The notes beneath the pieces were generated by a model. It searched no databases. It saw only the letters and a program-made list of their open reading frames with translations, and was not told the DNA's origin. Positions 26,590 to 36,108 of a stretch of DNA of 64,000 bases are shown one piece after another. The DNA comes from Thauera propionica (lineage in GTDB: Bacteria; Pseudomonadota; Gammaproteobacteria; Burkholderiales; Rhodocyclaceae). The position numbers and the translations under genes are program-made. The stretch's first letter is position 1. Every line of letters begins with the position of its first letter. Location of the stretch: the NCBI RefSeq assembly GCF_002245655.1, contig NZ_NOIH01000002.1:1-64000 (forward strand), given 5' to 3'.

Positions 26590-28833
26590 ATGACGCAAGA
26601 CGGCGACGACCTTCTCGATTTCCTCGACGATGCTCCGGGCTCGGCGCCCGCCCCTCGAAACGGTCGCCCGCCCTGGAAGGTGCTGGTCGTAGACGACGAC
26701 CCCGATGTGCATGAGAGCACCGCCTTCGCCCTGCGCGGACTCGAGATCGAGGGCCGTGCGCTGCACTTGCTGCATGCCAGTTCGGGCACCGGGTGCATCG
26801 CCACGCTGCGCAGCGAGGAAGACGTCGCCGTCGTGCTGCTGGACGTGGTCATGGAGCAAAGCGACGCCGGGCTCATCACCGTCGGACGCATCCGCGACGA
26901 ACTCGGCCTGCACCACACCCGCATCATCCTGCGCACCGGCCAGCCCGGCCAAGCGCCCGAGATCGACACGATCCGCCGCTACGACATCAACGACTACAAG
27001 ACCAAGAGCGAGCTCACCCGCCACAAGCTGTTCACGACGCTGACAACGGCGATCCGCTCGTACGCACAGCTCTGCCGACTCGAAGAGAGCCGGCGCGGTC
27101 TGGAACAGATCGTCGTCGCCAGCTACGACCTGATGGCACGCGACGGCCTGGCCGGCTTTGCCGCCGGTGTCATCACGCAGATCGCCGGTCTGCTCGGCAT
27201 TCCCTCGGAAGGCTTGGTGTGCGCGAGCCTGACCGACCCCGCGGCCGACATCTCGCCCGAGCACCTGCTCATCATCGCGGCGGCGGGCTGCTTCAGCCAC
27301 CTCGTCCAGCACCCGGTGTCGGAGATCCAGGACCCGGAGATCGTCGCCAACCTGACGCAGGCCTTGCGCGAGCAGCGCAACCTGGTCACCCAGCGCAGCG
27401 TCACGCTGTGCTTCAACGGCCGCGAGGGTAGCCGCTTCGCTGCCTTTGTCGATTCGCCCGAACCGCTGGGCGAGGTCGACCGCCGCCTGCTCGAGGTGTT
27501 CTGCACCAACATCTCGCTCTGCGCCGACAACGTCGAACTGGTCGCCCGCCTGCGCGATACCGCCTTCGTCGACGCACTGCTGGGCCTGCCCAACCGCTCG
27601 GCGCTGATCCAGCGCCTTGACGATCTCATCCACGGTGGCTGCATTGCCGAGCACACCCTGGTGCTGATCGACGTCGACCAGTTTGCCGAGACGAACGACA
27701 TGTTCGGCAACGTGTACGGCGACCGCCTGCTCGCCGCCATCTGTGATCGCCTGCGCAGCGCGCTGCCCGCCGACTGCCTGATCGCCCGCATCGCCAGCGA
27801 TACCTTCGCGGTGCTGGGCCGTGCGGCAATGGTCGATGGCGCCGCCCTGTGCCCACTGTTCGAGCATCCGTTCGATGTCGAAGGCATCGAACGCCTGGTC
27901 TCGGTGAGCATGGGGTTCGCCCGCGGCGAAGGGCGCAGCCGGCACGGAATGGAGGTGCTGAACAACGCCTCCATCGCCCTCAAGCGTGCCAAGGCGCTCG
28001 GTCAGGGCGCGCAGCAGTGGTATTCACACGACATCGGCGAGGAAAGTCGCGCCCACATCCGACTGCTGCATGGCTTGCACCAGGCATTCGAGCGGAACCA
28101 GCTTTTTCTCGCCTTCCAGCCGCAGGTGTCGCTTGAGTCCGGCCGCGCTGTGGGGGTCGAGGCCCTGCTGCGCTGGCGTCGCGAAGACGGCAGCTTCGTA
28201 CCACCCGACCAGTTCATCCCGGTTGCCGAGCGCTCGGGCCTGATCGTCGCACTCGGCACCTGGGTGCTGCAGACGGCGCTGGCAGCGCGGGCACGCCTTG
28301 CCGAGGCGGGACATGGCGATGTGCGCATGGCGATCAACGTGTCGCCCGTGCAGTTGCGCGATCCGGCCTATCTCGAGGCACTCGACGCCCTGCTGGCGCG
28401 CAGCCCGATCGCACCGGGCCGGCTCGAGTTCGAGATCACCGAATCGGTCGCAGTCATGGGCGTCGCACGCGCGTCGGGCCTGCTCGCCGGCATCAAGGCG
28501 CGCGGCATCGAGCTGGCGATCGACGACTTCGGCACCGGCTTCTCGTCGCTGTCGTACCTGGACAAGCTGCCCGTCGACCGGCTCAAAATCGACCGCAGCT
28601 TCGTCGGCCAGCTCGACAGCGCCGACTCGGGCGGCCGCATCGCCGAGATGATCGTCCCCCTCGGCCAATGCCTGGGCATGGGCGTCGTCGCCGAAGGCGT
28701 GGAGACGCCTGAGCAGGCCGAGCGCCTGCGAGCCCTGGGGTGCAAGGAAGTGCAGGGCTACCTCTACGCCCGCCCGATGCCGTTCGAGGAGCTGCTCGGC
28801 TGGCTTCAAACCCGCAAGGAGATGCACGCATGA
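26590..28833 (+). CDS. Response regulator with degenerate GGDEF and intact EAL (c-di-GMP phosphodiesterase)
   Basis: A 747-residue protein. Receiver about 30-150 with phospho-Asp85 (VVLLDVVMEQ); a DUF3369-like linker domain about 170-320; GGDEF-like domain in which the signature reads IASDTF (402-406 ASDTF), so no cyclase activity is expected; EAL about 490-740 with VEALLRWR, NVSPVQL, EITESV, IDDFGTGFSSL, KIDRSFVG, AEGVET and QGYLYARP intact. It should lower c-di-GMP when signalled. Its stop overlaps the start of a binding-protein gene (ATGA at 28830-28833), which in turn overlaps a kinase gene: a ligand-to-c-di-GMP relay in one operon. Start chosen at 26590; a frame from 26512 is longer. Confidence 0.9.
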   Translation: MTQDGDDLLDFLDDAPGSAPAPRNGRPPWKVLVVDDDPDVHESTAFALRGLEIEGRALHLLHASSGTGCIATLRSEEDVAVVLLDVVMEQSDAGLITVGRIRDELGLHHTRIILRTGQPGQAPEIDTIRRYDINDYKTKSELTRHKLFTTLTTAIRSYAQLCRLEESRRGLEQIVVASYDLMARDGLAGFAAGVITQIAGLLGIPSEGLVCASLTDPAADISPEHLLIIAAAGCFSHLVQHPVSEIQDPEIVANLTQALREQRNLVTQRSVTLCFNGREGSRFAAFVDSPEPLGEVDRRLLEVFCTNISLCADNVELVARLRDTAFVDALLGLPNRSALIQRLDDLIHGGCIAEHTLVLIDVDQFAETNDMFGNVYGDRLLAAICDRLRSALPADCLIARIASDTFAVLGRAAMVDGAALCPLFEHPFDVEGIERLVSVSMGFARGEGRSRHGMEVLNNASIALKRAKALGQGAQQWYSHDIGEESRAHIRLLHGLHQAFERNQLFLAFQPQVSLESGRAVGVEALLRWRREDGSFVPPDQFIPVAERSGLIVALGTWVLQTALAARARLAEAGHGDVRMAINVSPVQLRDPAYLEALDALLARSPIAPGRLEFEITESVAVMGVARASGLLAGIKARGIELAIDDFGTGFSSLSYLDKLPVDRLKIDRSFVGQLDSADSGGRIAEMIVPLGQCLGMGVVAEGVETPEQAERLRALGCKEVQGYLYARPMPFEELLGWLQTRKEMHA

Positions 28834-29930
28834 GGCTGCGCACGCTACTGACCGCCCTGCTTGCGCTGCTGCTGGCCGCCTGCGGTGCCGACGAACCAAT
28901 CCGCATCGCCTTCATCGGCGGCCTGTCCGAGCGCACGAACGACACAGGCGAGTCCGGTCGCAACGCGCTGATCCTCGCCATCGAGCAGCGCAACGCTGCA
29001 GGCGGCATCAACAGCCGCCCGCTCGAGCTCGTGGTCGGTGACGATGGCCAGGACCCCGACACGGCACGCAAGGCGATGAGCGAACTGCTCGCGGCGAAGC
29101 CGGAGGTCGTCGTCGGCCCCTACACCAGTTCGATGGCCGCCGCGGTCCTGCCGCTGGCCGACAGTGCCGGGGTTGTGCTGCTCAGCCCGGTGATCACGGC
29201 GCTCGACTTTGCCGGCAAGGACGACATGCTGATCCGGCTTAACCGGACCACGCGCGATAACGCCCGCGACTACGCCCGGGTCCTGCTGGCGCGCGGCCAG
29301 AAGCGCCTCGCCGTCGCCTACGACGTGCGCAACCGCGCCTTCACCGAATCCTGGCTTGCCGAGCTGGCAGCCGCCTATGAGGGCCAGGGCGGAGAGCTGG
29401 TCGCAAGGGTCGAGTTCACCTCGGCGGCCAACACGCCGTTTGGCGAGGTCGCCGAACGGCTTCAGGCGCCTTCTCCGGATGGCATCCTGTTCATCGCGGC
29501 AGCGGTCGACGTCGCCCGGCTTGCGCAGCAAGTGCGCAAGCTCTCGGCCGATACGCCGCTGAGCGCAGTCGAATGGGCCTCCACGGAACAGCTGCTGGAG
29601 TTGGGTGGCCGCGCGGTCGAAGGCATGCTGCTCGCCCAGTCGCACAACCGGGAGGACACCAGCCCCCGCTTCGTGGCCTTCCGCGACGCCTTCCGCGCAC
29701 GCTTCCAGCGCGAGCCCGGCTACAGTGCCATCGCTACCTACGATGCGGCGATCGTGCTGTTCGATGCCCTGGCGAAGCGCGGCAGGGGCCAGCCGCTCAA
29801 GCAGGCGATCCTCGACAACGCCCCCTACCCCGGCCTGCAGCACGAGATCCGCTTCGACCGCTTCGGCGACAGCTACCGCGACATCTTCTTCGCCGAAATC
29901 CGCGACGGCCGCTTCGAACTGGTGCGCTGA
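28830..29930 (+). CDS. Periplasmic branched-chain-amino-acid-type binding lipoprotein
   Basis: A 366-residue type I periplasmic binding protein. Lipobox LLAAC near residue 20, then IRIAFIGGLSERTNDTGESGRNALILAI, the characteristic LivJ/UrtA-like opening, and later YSAIATYDAAIVLFDALA. It should be tethered to a membrane rather than free. No permease or ATPase gene is present; instead the neighbours are a phosphodiesterase response regulator upstream and a histidine kinase downstream, with overlapping start and stop codons on both sides. I infer that it feeds ligand information to the kinase, as LuxP does for LuxQ. Confidence 0.88.
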   Translation: MRLRTLLTALLALLLAACGADEPIRIAFIGGLSERTNDTGESGRNALILAIEQRNAAGGINSRPLELVVGDDGQDPDTARKAMSELLAAKPEVVVGPYTSSMAAAVLPLADSAGVVLLSPVITALDFAGKDDMLIRLNRTTRDNARDYARVLLARGQKRLAVAYDVRNRAFTESWLAELAAAYEGQGGELVARVEFTSAANTPFGEVAERLQAPSPDGILFIAAAVDVARLAQQVRKLSADTPLSAVEWASTEQLLELGGRAVEGMLLAQSHNREDTSPRFVAFRDAFRARFQREPGYSAIATYDAAIVLFDALAKRGRGQPLKQAILDNAPYPGLQHEIRFDRFGDSYRDIFFAEIRDGRFELVR

Positions 29931-31864
29931 TGGCCGCGCGCGAGTGGAAGCTGCGCAGCTTCATTGTCGCGATCATGATCGTGACGACGCTGATCACGGT
30001 CTTCCTGGTCAGCGCGGCGGTACTGCTGCTGCGCATCCCGGTGATCGAGGCCGAGAACCAGCGCGAGGTGCAGCTGCATGCCAACGAGTACGCGGCCCAC
30101 GTGCAGGTTCTGCTGGGCGGGATCGAGTCGCGGCTCGATGTCCTCGCCAACACCCATGCGCGGCTCTCCCCTTCGCAGTTCGAGGCGCTGCTCGAACAGA
30201 TGGCACAGGGCACACGCGGCATCCACGCCCTGTATCTGGTCGCACGCGACGGCACGGTCGTGGCCGCCGGGCTGGGCGACAACGTCGAAATCTTCCGCGG
30301 GGACATCCTCGGTAGCGATCTTTCAGCCACGCCCTTGTTCCGGCGCGTCATCGACCGGGGACAGCGCCAGTGGAGCGACACCTATCTGTCCGCGCTGTCG
30401 GGCAACCTGACCGTCGGCCTGGCCACGCCAGCGGGCCCCAACCACGTGCTGATCGGCGAAGTCCCGCTCGCCAGCGTGCTCGACACCGTGAAGATGCTCG
30501 CACGCAAGTACGCGCCGCCTCTATGGGTGCTCGACAGCAGGGGCGAGGTCATGATCGAGACCGGCAACGGTCCGCGGGCAGGGCGTTCCAACCTGAAGGG
30601 GCTTCCGATCCTGCAAGCGGCCGGTGACGGGGAAGCACGCACCGCAGACCTCGAGTTCGGCGGCAAACGCTATCACGCCGGCGTGGCTTATTCGGAAGCG
30701 CTGCACTGGCACTTCGTCACCACGACGCCGGCGGGCCTGGACAACCCCCGCGTGCTCAGCACGGTGCTGATCGTGATCGGGGCCTTCGGTGTCGCGATTC
30801 TCGTCAGCATCTTCCTGTCGCCCACCTGGGCGCAGCAACTGGCGGCTCCCCTCGACCGCATTGTCGCCCAGGCCCGCGAAACGGCGCAGGGCGGCAACGG
30901 ACGCTGGCCGCGAGGCCGCATTGCCGAGCTCAACGCCCTGTCTGCCGACCTCGAATCCATGGCCGGCGCGCTGCGCGAGCTGAACGTCGAACTGGAACAC
31001 CGGGTGGAGAAGCGCACGCAGGCGCTGGCCGAGAGCAACGAATCGCTGTCGAATACCCTCGCCCGCCTCGAGCAGGCCCAGCACGAACTCGTGCGCGCGG
31101 AGAAGATGGCCGCGCTCGGTGGCCTCGTCGCCGGCGTGGCGCACGAGCTCAATACGCCGATCGGCAACGGCCTGATGGCGGTCAGCACCCTGAGCGACCA
31201 GGCGCGCGAGTTCCGCCGCACCATGCAGGAGGGACTGCGTCGCTCCGACCTCGAGCATCTGCTCGGCAGCGTCGAGCAGGCCACCGACATCGCCGCACGC
31301 AATCTGAGCCGTGCGGCCGACCTGGTGACGAGCTTCAAGCAGGTCGCGGTGGACCAGGCCAGCTCGCAACGCCGGCGCTTCGAGCTCGCCGAGGTGGTCG
31401 GAGAAATCGCAGTCACGCTCGGCCCGTCCCTGAAGCGCACGCCCTACGTGCTGACGACGAACGTGCCCGCGGGGCTGGCGCTCGACAGCTACCCTGGCCC
31501 GCTCGGCCAGACGCTCGCAAACCTGATCAACAATGCCCTGCTTCACGCCTTCGACGGCCGCGACGCGGGCCACGTCCACATCGCCGCACGCCTGGCGGAC
31601 GACGGCATGATCGAAGTGGACGTGACGGACGACGGCAAAGGCATCCCGGCCGGGCTGATCGGACGCATCTTCGACCCCTTCGTCACCACGCGCATGGGAC
31701 GCGGCGGCACCGGCCTGGGCTTGCATATCGCCTACAACGCAGTGACCCACGTGCTGGGCGGCTCGCTGCAGGTCGATAGCGCCGAAGGCCAGGGCGCACA
31801 CTTCCGGCTGCGACTGCCTGCCGTCGCGCCGGCCGCGGCGGCAGGCGACATCCACGAAGTCTAG
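29930..31864 (+). CDS. Membrane sensor histidine kinase paired with the binding lipoprotein
   Basis: A 644-residue kinase. TM1 about 11-33, a periplasmic domain of about 240 residues (Cache-like, VARDGTVVAAG), TM2 about 275-297, coiled coil, then H-box LVAGVAHELNTPIGN (His405), N-box NLINNALLHAFDG, G1 VTDDGKGIP, F FDPFVTTRMG and G2 GTGLGLHIA. Such large periplasmic domains can dock a ligand-loaded binding protein. It likely phosphorylates the response regulator at 26590. A separate TATAAT element follows the gene at 31898. Confidence 0.9.
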   Translation: MAAREWKLRSFIVAIMIVTTLITVFLVSAAVLLLRIPVIEAENQREVQLHANEYAAHVQVLLGGIESRLDVLANTHARLSPSQFEALLEQMAQGTRGIHALYLVARDGTVVAAGLGDNVEIFRGDILGSDLSATPLFRRVIDRGQRQWSDTYLSALSGNLTVGLATPAGPNHVLIGEVPLASVLDTVKMLARKYAPPLWVLDSRGEVMIETGNGPRAGRSNLKGLPILQAAGDGEARTADLEFGGKRYHAGVAYSEALHWHFVTTTPAGLDNPRVLSTVLIVIGAFGVAILVSIFLSPTWAQQLAAPLDRIVAQARETAQGGNGRWPRGRIAELNALSADLESMAGALRELNVELEHRVEKRTQALAESNESLSNTLARLEQAQHELVRAEKMAALGGLVAGVAHELNTPIGNGLMAVSTLSDQAREFRRTMQEGLRRSDLEHLLGSVEQATDIAARNLSRAADLVTSFKQVAVDQASSQRRRFELAEVVGEIAVTLGPSLKRTPYVLTTNVPAGLALDSYPGPLGQTLANLINNALLHAFDGRDAGHVHIAARLADDGMIEVDVTDDGKGIPAGLIGRIFDPFVTTRMGRGGTGLGLHIAYNAVTHVLGGSLQVDSAEGQGAHFRLRLPAVAPAAAAGDIHEV

Positions 31865-31897
31865 GCGCACCGCCATACGCACCGGTATGGTGCACGC

Positions 31898-31903
31898 TAT
31901 AAT
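31898..31903 (+). promoter_or_regulatory. Perfect -10 box upstream of the CoA-transferase gene
   Basis: TATAAT at 31898-31903, 41 bases before the ATG at 31944. No good -35 box is found 16-18 bases upstream; that space holds an imperfect inverted repeat, GCACC..CATAC with GTATGGTGC (about 31867-31893), which could be an operator. Confidence 0.45.
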
Positions 31904-31943
31904 CCGGGCGATACCAAACCGAGAAACCGCGCCCGGAGACAGC

Positions 31944-33242
31944 ATGAGCACGCCGGAATCCCTGTACCAGCAAAAACGCATGACCGCCCCGGATGCGGTT
32001 TCCATGATCCGCGACGGCGACACCGTCGTCGTACCCACCGGCGTCGGCGAGCCGCCCGCGCTGTTGCATGCCCTGTCCGACCGCCGCCACGCGCTGCGCG
32101 ACGTGGCGGTGAGCCAGATCCTGCCGCTGCGCAAGTTCGCCTACCTCGATCCGGAGACACGCGCCAACGTCCGCCACGACGCCTACTTCTTCGGCGGCGC
32201 CACCCGGGCCGGTGGCCAGGCGGGCTGGGTGGACTACGTCCCCGCCTACTTCTCCGAACTGCCGATGCTGATCGACCGCGGCCTGTCGCCCGCCGACGTC
32301 GTCGTGTCGATGGCCTCGCCGATGGACGAGCACGGCTACTTCAGCCTGTCGCTGGCGCCCGACTACACCATGGCAGCGATCCGTCGCGCGCGCGTGGTGG
32401 TACTGGAGGTGAATCCGAACGTGCCCTTCGCCAACGGCGACTGCCACATCCACATATCGCAGGTCGCCGGCCTGGTCGAGAGCGACGAACCGCTGTTCGA
32501 AGTCGGCCTGCCGCAGATCGGCGCAGTGCAGGAAGCCATCGGCAAGTACGTCGCCGACCTCATCGACGACGGCGCCACGCTGCAGATCGGCTACGGCGGC
32601 ATCCCGGACGCGGTGGTGATGCAGTTGCAGCACAAGCGCGACCTCGGCATCCACACCGAAATGATCGGCGACGGCATCCTGTCGCTGATCGAATCCGGCG
32701 CGGTCACCAACCGCCGCAAGACTTTCATGCCGGGCAAGACGGTCGCCACCTTCGCGCTCGGCTCGAACCGCCTGTACCGCAAGCTGCATCGCAACCCGGC
32801 GATCGAGATGCATCCGGTGGATTTCACCAACGATCCCTGGATCGCCGCGCGCAACGACAAGCTGTGCGCCATCAACGCCACGCTGCAGATCGACCTGCTC
32901 GGCCAGTGCGGCTCGGAGAGCCTGGGCCACGTCCCCTACTCGGGCACCGGCGGCCAGGTGGATTTCGTGCGCGCCGCCAACCGCTCGAACGGCGGCAAGG
33001 CCTTCATCGTGCTGCCGTCGACGGCCAAGGACGGGACCGTGTCGCGCATCGCGCCGGTGCTATCGCCGGGCACCCATGTCACCACCAGCAAGAACGACAT
33101 CAACTACGTCGTCACCGAGTACGGTGTCGCCCAGCTGCGCGGCAAGACCGCCAAGCAGCGCGCCGAAGCACTGATCGGCATCGCCCACCCGGATTTCCGT
33201 GGCGAACTGCGCGAGGCGGCGAAGCGCCTGAACCTCGCCTGA
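31944..33242 (+). CDS. Acetyl-CoA hydrolase/4-hydroxybutyrate CoA-transferase family protein
   Basis: A 432-residue class I CoA-transferase. GGIPDAVVMQL and IHTEMIGDGILSLIESGAVTN include the conserved glutamate expected to form the thioester; GTGGQVDFVRAANRSNGGKA and TEYGVAQLRGKTAKQRAEALI are typical of the acetyl-CoA hydrolase C-terminal domain. It may hydrolyse acetyl-CoA or move CoA between short-chain acids such as 4-hydroxybutyrate or butyrate. The exact substrate cannot be decided from sequence. CCCGGAGA precedes the start at 31944. Confidence 0.87.
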   Translation: MSTPESLYQQKRMTAPDAVSMIRDGDTVVVPTGVGEPPALLHALSDRRHALRDVAVSQILPLRKFAYLDPETRANVRHDAYFFGGATRAGGQAGWVDYVPAYFSELPMLIDRGLSPADVVVSMASPMDEHGYFSLSLAPDYTMAAIRRARVVVLEVNPNVPFANGDCHIHISQVAGLVESDEPLFEVGLPQIGAVQEAIGKYVADLIDDGATLQIGYGGIPDAVVMQLQHKRDLGIHTEMIGDGILSLIESGAVTNRRKTFMPGKTVATFALGSNRLYRKLHRNPAIEMHPVDFTNDPWIAARNDKLCAINATLQIDLLGQCGSESLGHVPYSGTGGQVDFVRAANRSNGGKAFIVLPSTAKDGTVSRIAPVLSPGTHVTTSKNDINYVVTEYGVAQLRGKTAKQRAEALIGIAHPDFRGELREAAKRLNLA

Positions 33243-33265
33243 CGCCGCCGAGGGCATGCACCACC

Positions 33266-33294
33266 TTGGAGCAGGACGCGGGCCGCGCTAGAAT
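33266..33294 (+). promoter_or_regulatory. Candidate sigma-70 promoter of the HPP-CBS gene
   Basis: TTGGAG (33266-33271) and TAGAAT (33289-33294) are 17 bases apart, and the -10 box is followed by CC as in other putative promoters in this window. The -35 box is weak (3/6). Distance to the GTG start is 51 bases. Confidence 0.45.
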
Positions 33295-33345
33295 CCAATC
33301 CCCTTGTCCCGCTTCACCCGGCCACCTTCCTGACCGGGACATCTC

Positions 33346-34452
33346 GTGCCCTCCCTGCTTGACTGGCTGAAGACCTTCTGGCCGGCGCCGCTGCCGGTCA
33401 GCCTGCGCGAACGTACCTTGAGCGGGATCGGCGCGCTCCTCGGCCTGCTGGCCACGGAGATCGTGAGCAGCAGCGTCCTGGGCGCGTCCGTCCCGTGGTT
33501 CGTCGCACCAATGGGTGCCTCGGCCGTGCTGCTGTTCGCCGTGCCCGCCAGCCCGCTCGCACAGCCCTGGTCCATCGTCGGCGGCAACCTGCTGTCGGCG
33601 CTGACCGGGGTCGCCTGCGCCCGCTGGATCGACGACCCGGCGCTGGCCGCGGCGCTCGCCGCCGGCCTCGCCATCGTCCTGATGTTCCAGCTCCGCTGCC
33701 TGCATCCGCCTGGCGGCGCGGTGGCGCTGACCGCCGTGATCGGGGGCCCGGAAGTCGAGGCGCTGGGCTTCGGGTTCGCGCTCGTGCCCGTCCTGCTCAA
33801 CTCGCTGTTGCTGCTGTTGATCGCACTGCTGTTCAACGCCGCCATGCGCCGGCGCTACCCGCAGCGGATCGCGGAAAAGCCCGCGGCCCGCACCCACCAC
33901 ACCGCCGACAGGCCACCGAGCGACCGGCTGGGCGTTCGCCCCGACGACCTGCAGGCGGTGCTCGAGGAGCGCGGCGAGATGATCGACATCAGCCGCGCCG
34001 ACCTCGAGGAGATCCTGCTCGCCGCCGAACGGCGCGCCTGGCGTCGGCGCTTCGGCGACATGCGCTGCGCCGACGTGATGTCACGCGACGTCGTCACGAT
34101 CACACCCGACGCCACGCTCGAGGTCGCCTGGTCGCAGCTCGCTCATCATCGCGTAGAGGCGCTGCCCGTGGTGCAGGCGGGCGAACGGCTGGTCGGCATC
34201 ATCACCCTGCACGACTTCCTCATCGCGCAGGACATGCCGTGGCGGACGGTGGGCGAGGTGATGACGCAGGATGTGTTCTGCGCCAGCCCCGACAGGGCGA
34301 TCGTCGAACTGGTCCCGGTCTTCTCGGACCGCGGCCTGCATCAGGTACCGATCGTCGAGGCGGACCGGCGCGTCGTCGGCATACTGACGCAGTCCGATCT
34401 CGTCGCCGCGCTGTTCCAGGCGGGGCTCGACCAGGCGCTCGCGGGCCGCTAG
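33346..34452 (+). CDS. HPP-family membrane protein fused to tandem CBS domains
   Basis: A 368-residue protein with GTG start. Residues 1-165 contain four to five transmembrane helices and the family motif LHPPGGAVALTAV; HPP proteins transport nitrite in cyanobacteria and plastids. The C-terminal part (about 235-365) holds two CBS motifs (VMSRDVVTITPDATLEVAW and VMTQDVFCASP), which bind adenine nucleotides and could gate transport. A denitrifying lifestyle would suit a nitrite or anion transporter, but the substrate is inferred. Another CBS protein is convergent 31 bases downstream. Confidence 0.85.
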   Translation: MPSLLDWLKTFWPAPLPVSLRERTLSGIGALLGLLATEIVSSSVLGASVPWFVAPMGASAVLLFAVPASPLAQPWSIVGGNLLSALTGVACARWIDDPALAAALAAGLAIVLMFQLRCLHPPGGAVALTAVIGGPEVEALGFGFALVPVLLNSLLLLLIALLFNAAMRRRYPQRIAEKPAARTHHTADRPPSDRLGVRPDDLQAVLEERGEMIDISRADLEEILLAAERRAWRRRFGDMRCADVMSRDVVTITPDATLEVAWSQLAHHRVEALPVVQAGERLVGIITLHDFLIAQDMPWRTVGEVMTQDVFCASPDRAIVELVPVFSDRGLHQVPIVEADRRVVGILTQSDLVAALFQAGLDQALAGR

Positions 34453-34482
34453 CGCCACGGGCGCGTGCAGCCCGCGGGGGCC

Positions 34483-34917
34483 TCAGAGGATGACCGTGAT
34501 CTCCTCGCGTCGCACCAGTTCGGCGCCAAAGTCGAGCGCATCCAGCGCCAGGGCGTCGCGCGCGGTGACGACGCCGAGCGGACGCTTGTTGGCATCCACC
34601 ACCGGAACGTGGCGCACACCGTTCTCGTACATCAGGTGCAGGGCGTGGCCGAAGGGCTTGTCCTCGGTCAGCGTCTGCGGGTTGTGGGTCATGACGGCGC
34701 CGACCGTCGTGGTCTCGGGATCGAGACCTGCGGCCAGCACGCGGAAGGTGGCATCGCGCTCGGTGAAGATGCCGGTCAGCACACCATGCTCGACGATCAG
34801 TGCGGCACTGCGCTCCTGCGCGTTCATGAGACGGGTGACGGCACTGACCGGCATTTCGGCCGGTACGCAGACGAAGGGGCGGTCGGCAAGGATCTGGTGG
34901 ATCGGACGGCTGGGCAT
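34483..34917 (-). CDS. Tandem CBS-domain protein
   Basis: A 144-residue protein made only of two CBS repeats (HQILADRPFVCVPAEMPVSA and VGAVMTHNPQTLTEDK). AGGAGA lies at good spacing before ATG 34917, so the longer frame from 35016 is rejected. Such stand-alone pairs bind AMP, ATP or related nucleotides and regulate partner proteins. Partner unknown; it is convergent with the HPP-CBS gene, which might point to a shared function. Confidence 0.85.
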   Translation of the reverse strand: MPSRPIHQILADRPFVCVPAEMPVSAVTRLMNAQERSAALIVEHGVLTGIFTERDATFRVLAAGLDPETTTVGAVMTHNPQTLTEDKPFGHALHLMYENGVRHVPVVDANKRPLGVVTARDALALDALDFGAELVRREEITVIL

Positions 34918-35150
34918 GATCTGTCTCCTGATGCTTATTGTGGAAAGGCACGGAAAGCCAAGCTTCAATCGTGCCAACTTGAACGCACTTGCCGAAGATC
35001 GGAAAGTCGCGCCCAAGCCACTGTTTTATCTCATCTTTCTTTCAGTTCGATGACCATGCCGAAGTGCTGCATCGCAGCATCCGGGGCTGCGCACGCACCC
35101 TCGCCGTGCATCCGCCCGCGGCGGCGCCCCGCGCCGGTGCGTGGCCGGGC

Positions 35151-36005
35151 TCAGGCCGACGGCGGACGCTGCCCCATCGCCTCGCCCAGGCGCACCGGAC
35201 GCGCCGCCGCCCAGTCGGACGCGAAACGCATCGTGCCCTTCGGGAACAGCATCACCACGGTGGAACCGAGCAGGAAGCGCCCCATCTCCTCGCCCTGGCG
35301 CAACGCGACCTCGCCGGCCGCGTAGGCGTGCTTCTCGATGTCGGACTGGCGCGGCGGATTGACCACGCCATGCCAGGTCGTCGCCATGCTGCCGACGATG
35401 GTGGCGCCGACCAGCACCATCACGAAGGGGCCGGCCTCCCCCTCGAACACGCACACCACGCGCTCGTTGCGCGCGAACAGGCCGGGCACGCCGCGCGCGG
35501 TGGCCGGATTCACCGAGAACAGCTCGCCGGGCACGTAGATCATCTGCGTCAGGCGACCATCGCAGGGCATGTGGATGCGGTGGTAGTCGCGCGGACTGAG
35601 GTAGAGGGTGGCGAACTCGCCATCCTCGAACTGCGCGGCCAGGCTGCGGTCGCCGCCGATTAGCGTGGTGGTGGTGTAGAAGTGACCCTTGGCCTGAAAG
35701 ATCTGGTCGCGTTCGATCGGACCGAACTGGCTGATCGCGCCGTCGACCGGGCACAGGTAGTCAGCCTCGGCGAAGGGCCGTACGCCTTCGCGCAGCGGGC
35801 GGGTGAAGAATTCGTTGAAGGTCGGGTAGCTGGCCGGGTCGGGGTTTGCCGCCTCGTCCATGTTGACGCCGTAGCGCCTGATGAACCAGCGGATCACCGC
35901 GGTCGTCGCCTTGCCGCCCTGCAGGCCGGCAAGCTTCCCGGCGAACTGGGTCAGCAGGTGCTTGGGAAGCGCGTATTGCAGGGCGACGGTAAGGCGTTCG
36001 GACAC
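35151..36005 (-). CDS. psd: Phosphatidylserine decarboxylase proenzyme
   Basis: A 284-residue Psd. The chain cleaves itself within LGSTVVMLFPKG to leave a pyruvoyl group on the new N-terminal Ser248. Other signatures are PVDGAISQFG, LYLSPRDYHRIHMP and LFSVNPATARGVPGLFARNER. It makes phosphatidylethanolamine from phosphatidylserine at the inner membrane. The start is GTG, with the conserved opening SERLTVALQYALPKHLLT. No phosphatidylserine synthase gene is adjacent. Confidence 0.95.
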   Translation of the reverse strand: MSERLTVALQYALPKHLLTQFAGKLAGLQGGKATTAVIRWFIRRYGVNMDEAANPDPASYPTFNEFFTRPLREGVRPFAEADYLCPVDGAISQFGPIERDQIFQAKGHFYTTTTLIGGDRSLAAQFEDGEFATLYLSPRDYHRIHMPCDGRLTQMIYVPGELFSVNPATARGVPGLFARNERVVCVFEGEAGPFVMVLVGATIVGSMATTWHGVVNPPRQSDIEKHAYAAGEVALRQGEEMGRFLLGSTVVMLFPKGTMRFASDWAAARPVRLGEAMGQRPPSA

Positions 36006-36108
36006 GGCGTGATCCAGCGGAAATGAGGACGGCGAATTATAGCGCCATCATCCGACCCGCCCCGGGCGAGGACGGTTCCCGCACGGCCGCGGGAGCCGTG
36101 GCCGCCGT

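Noticed and set aside
33243-33345. Small gene between the CoA-transferase and HPP-CBS genes
   Set aside because: No frame with a ribosome site; the stretch is explained as a promoter region.
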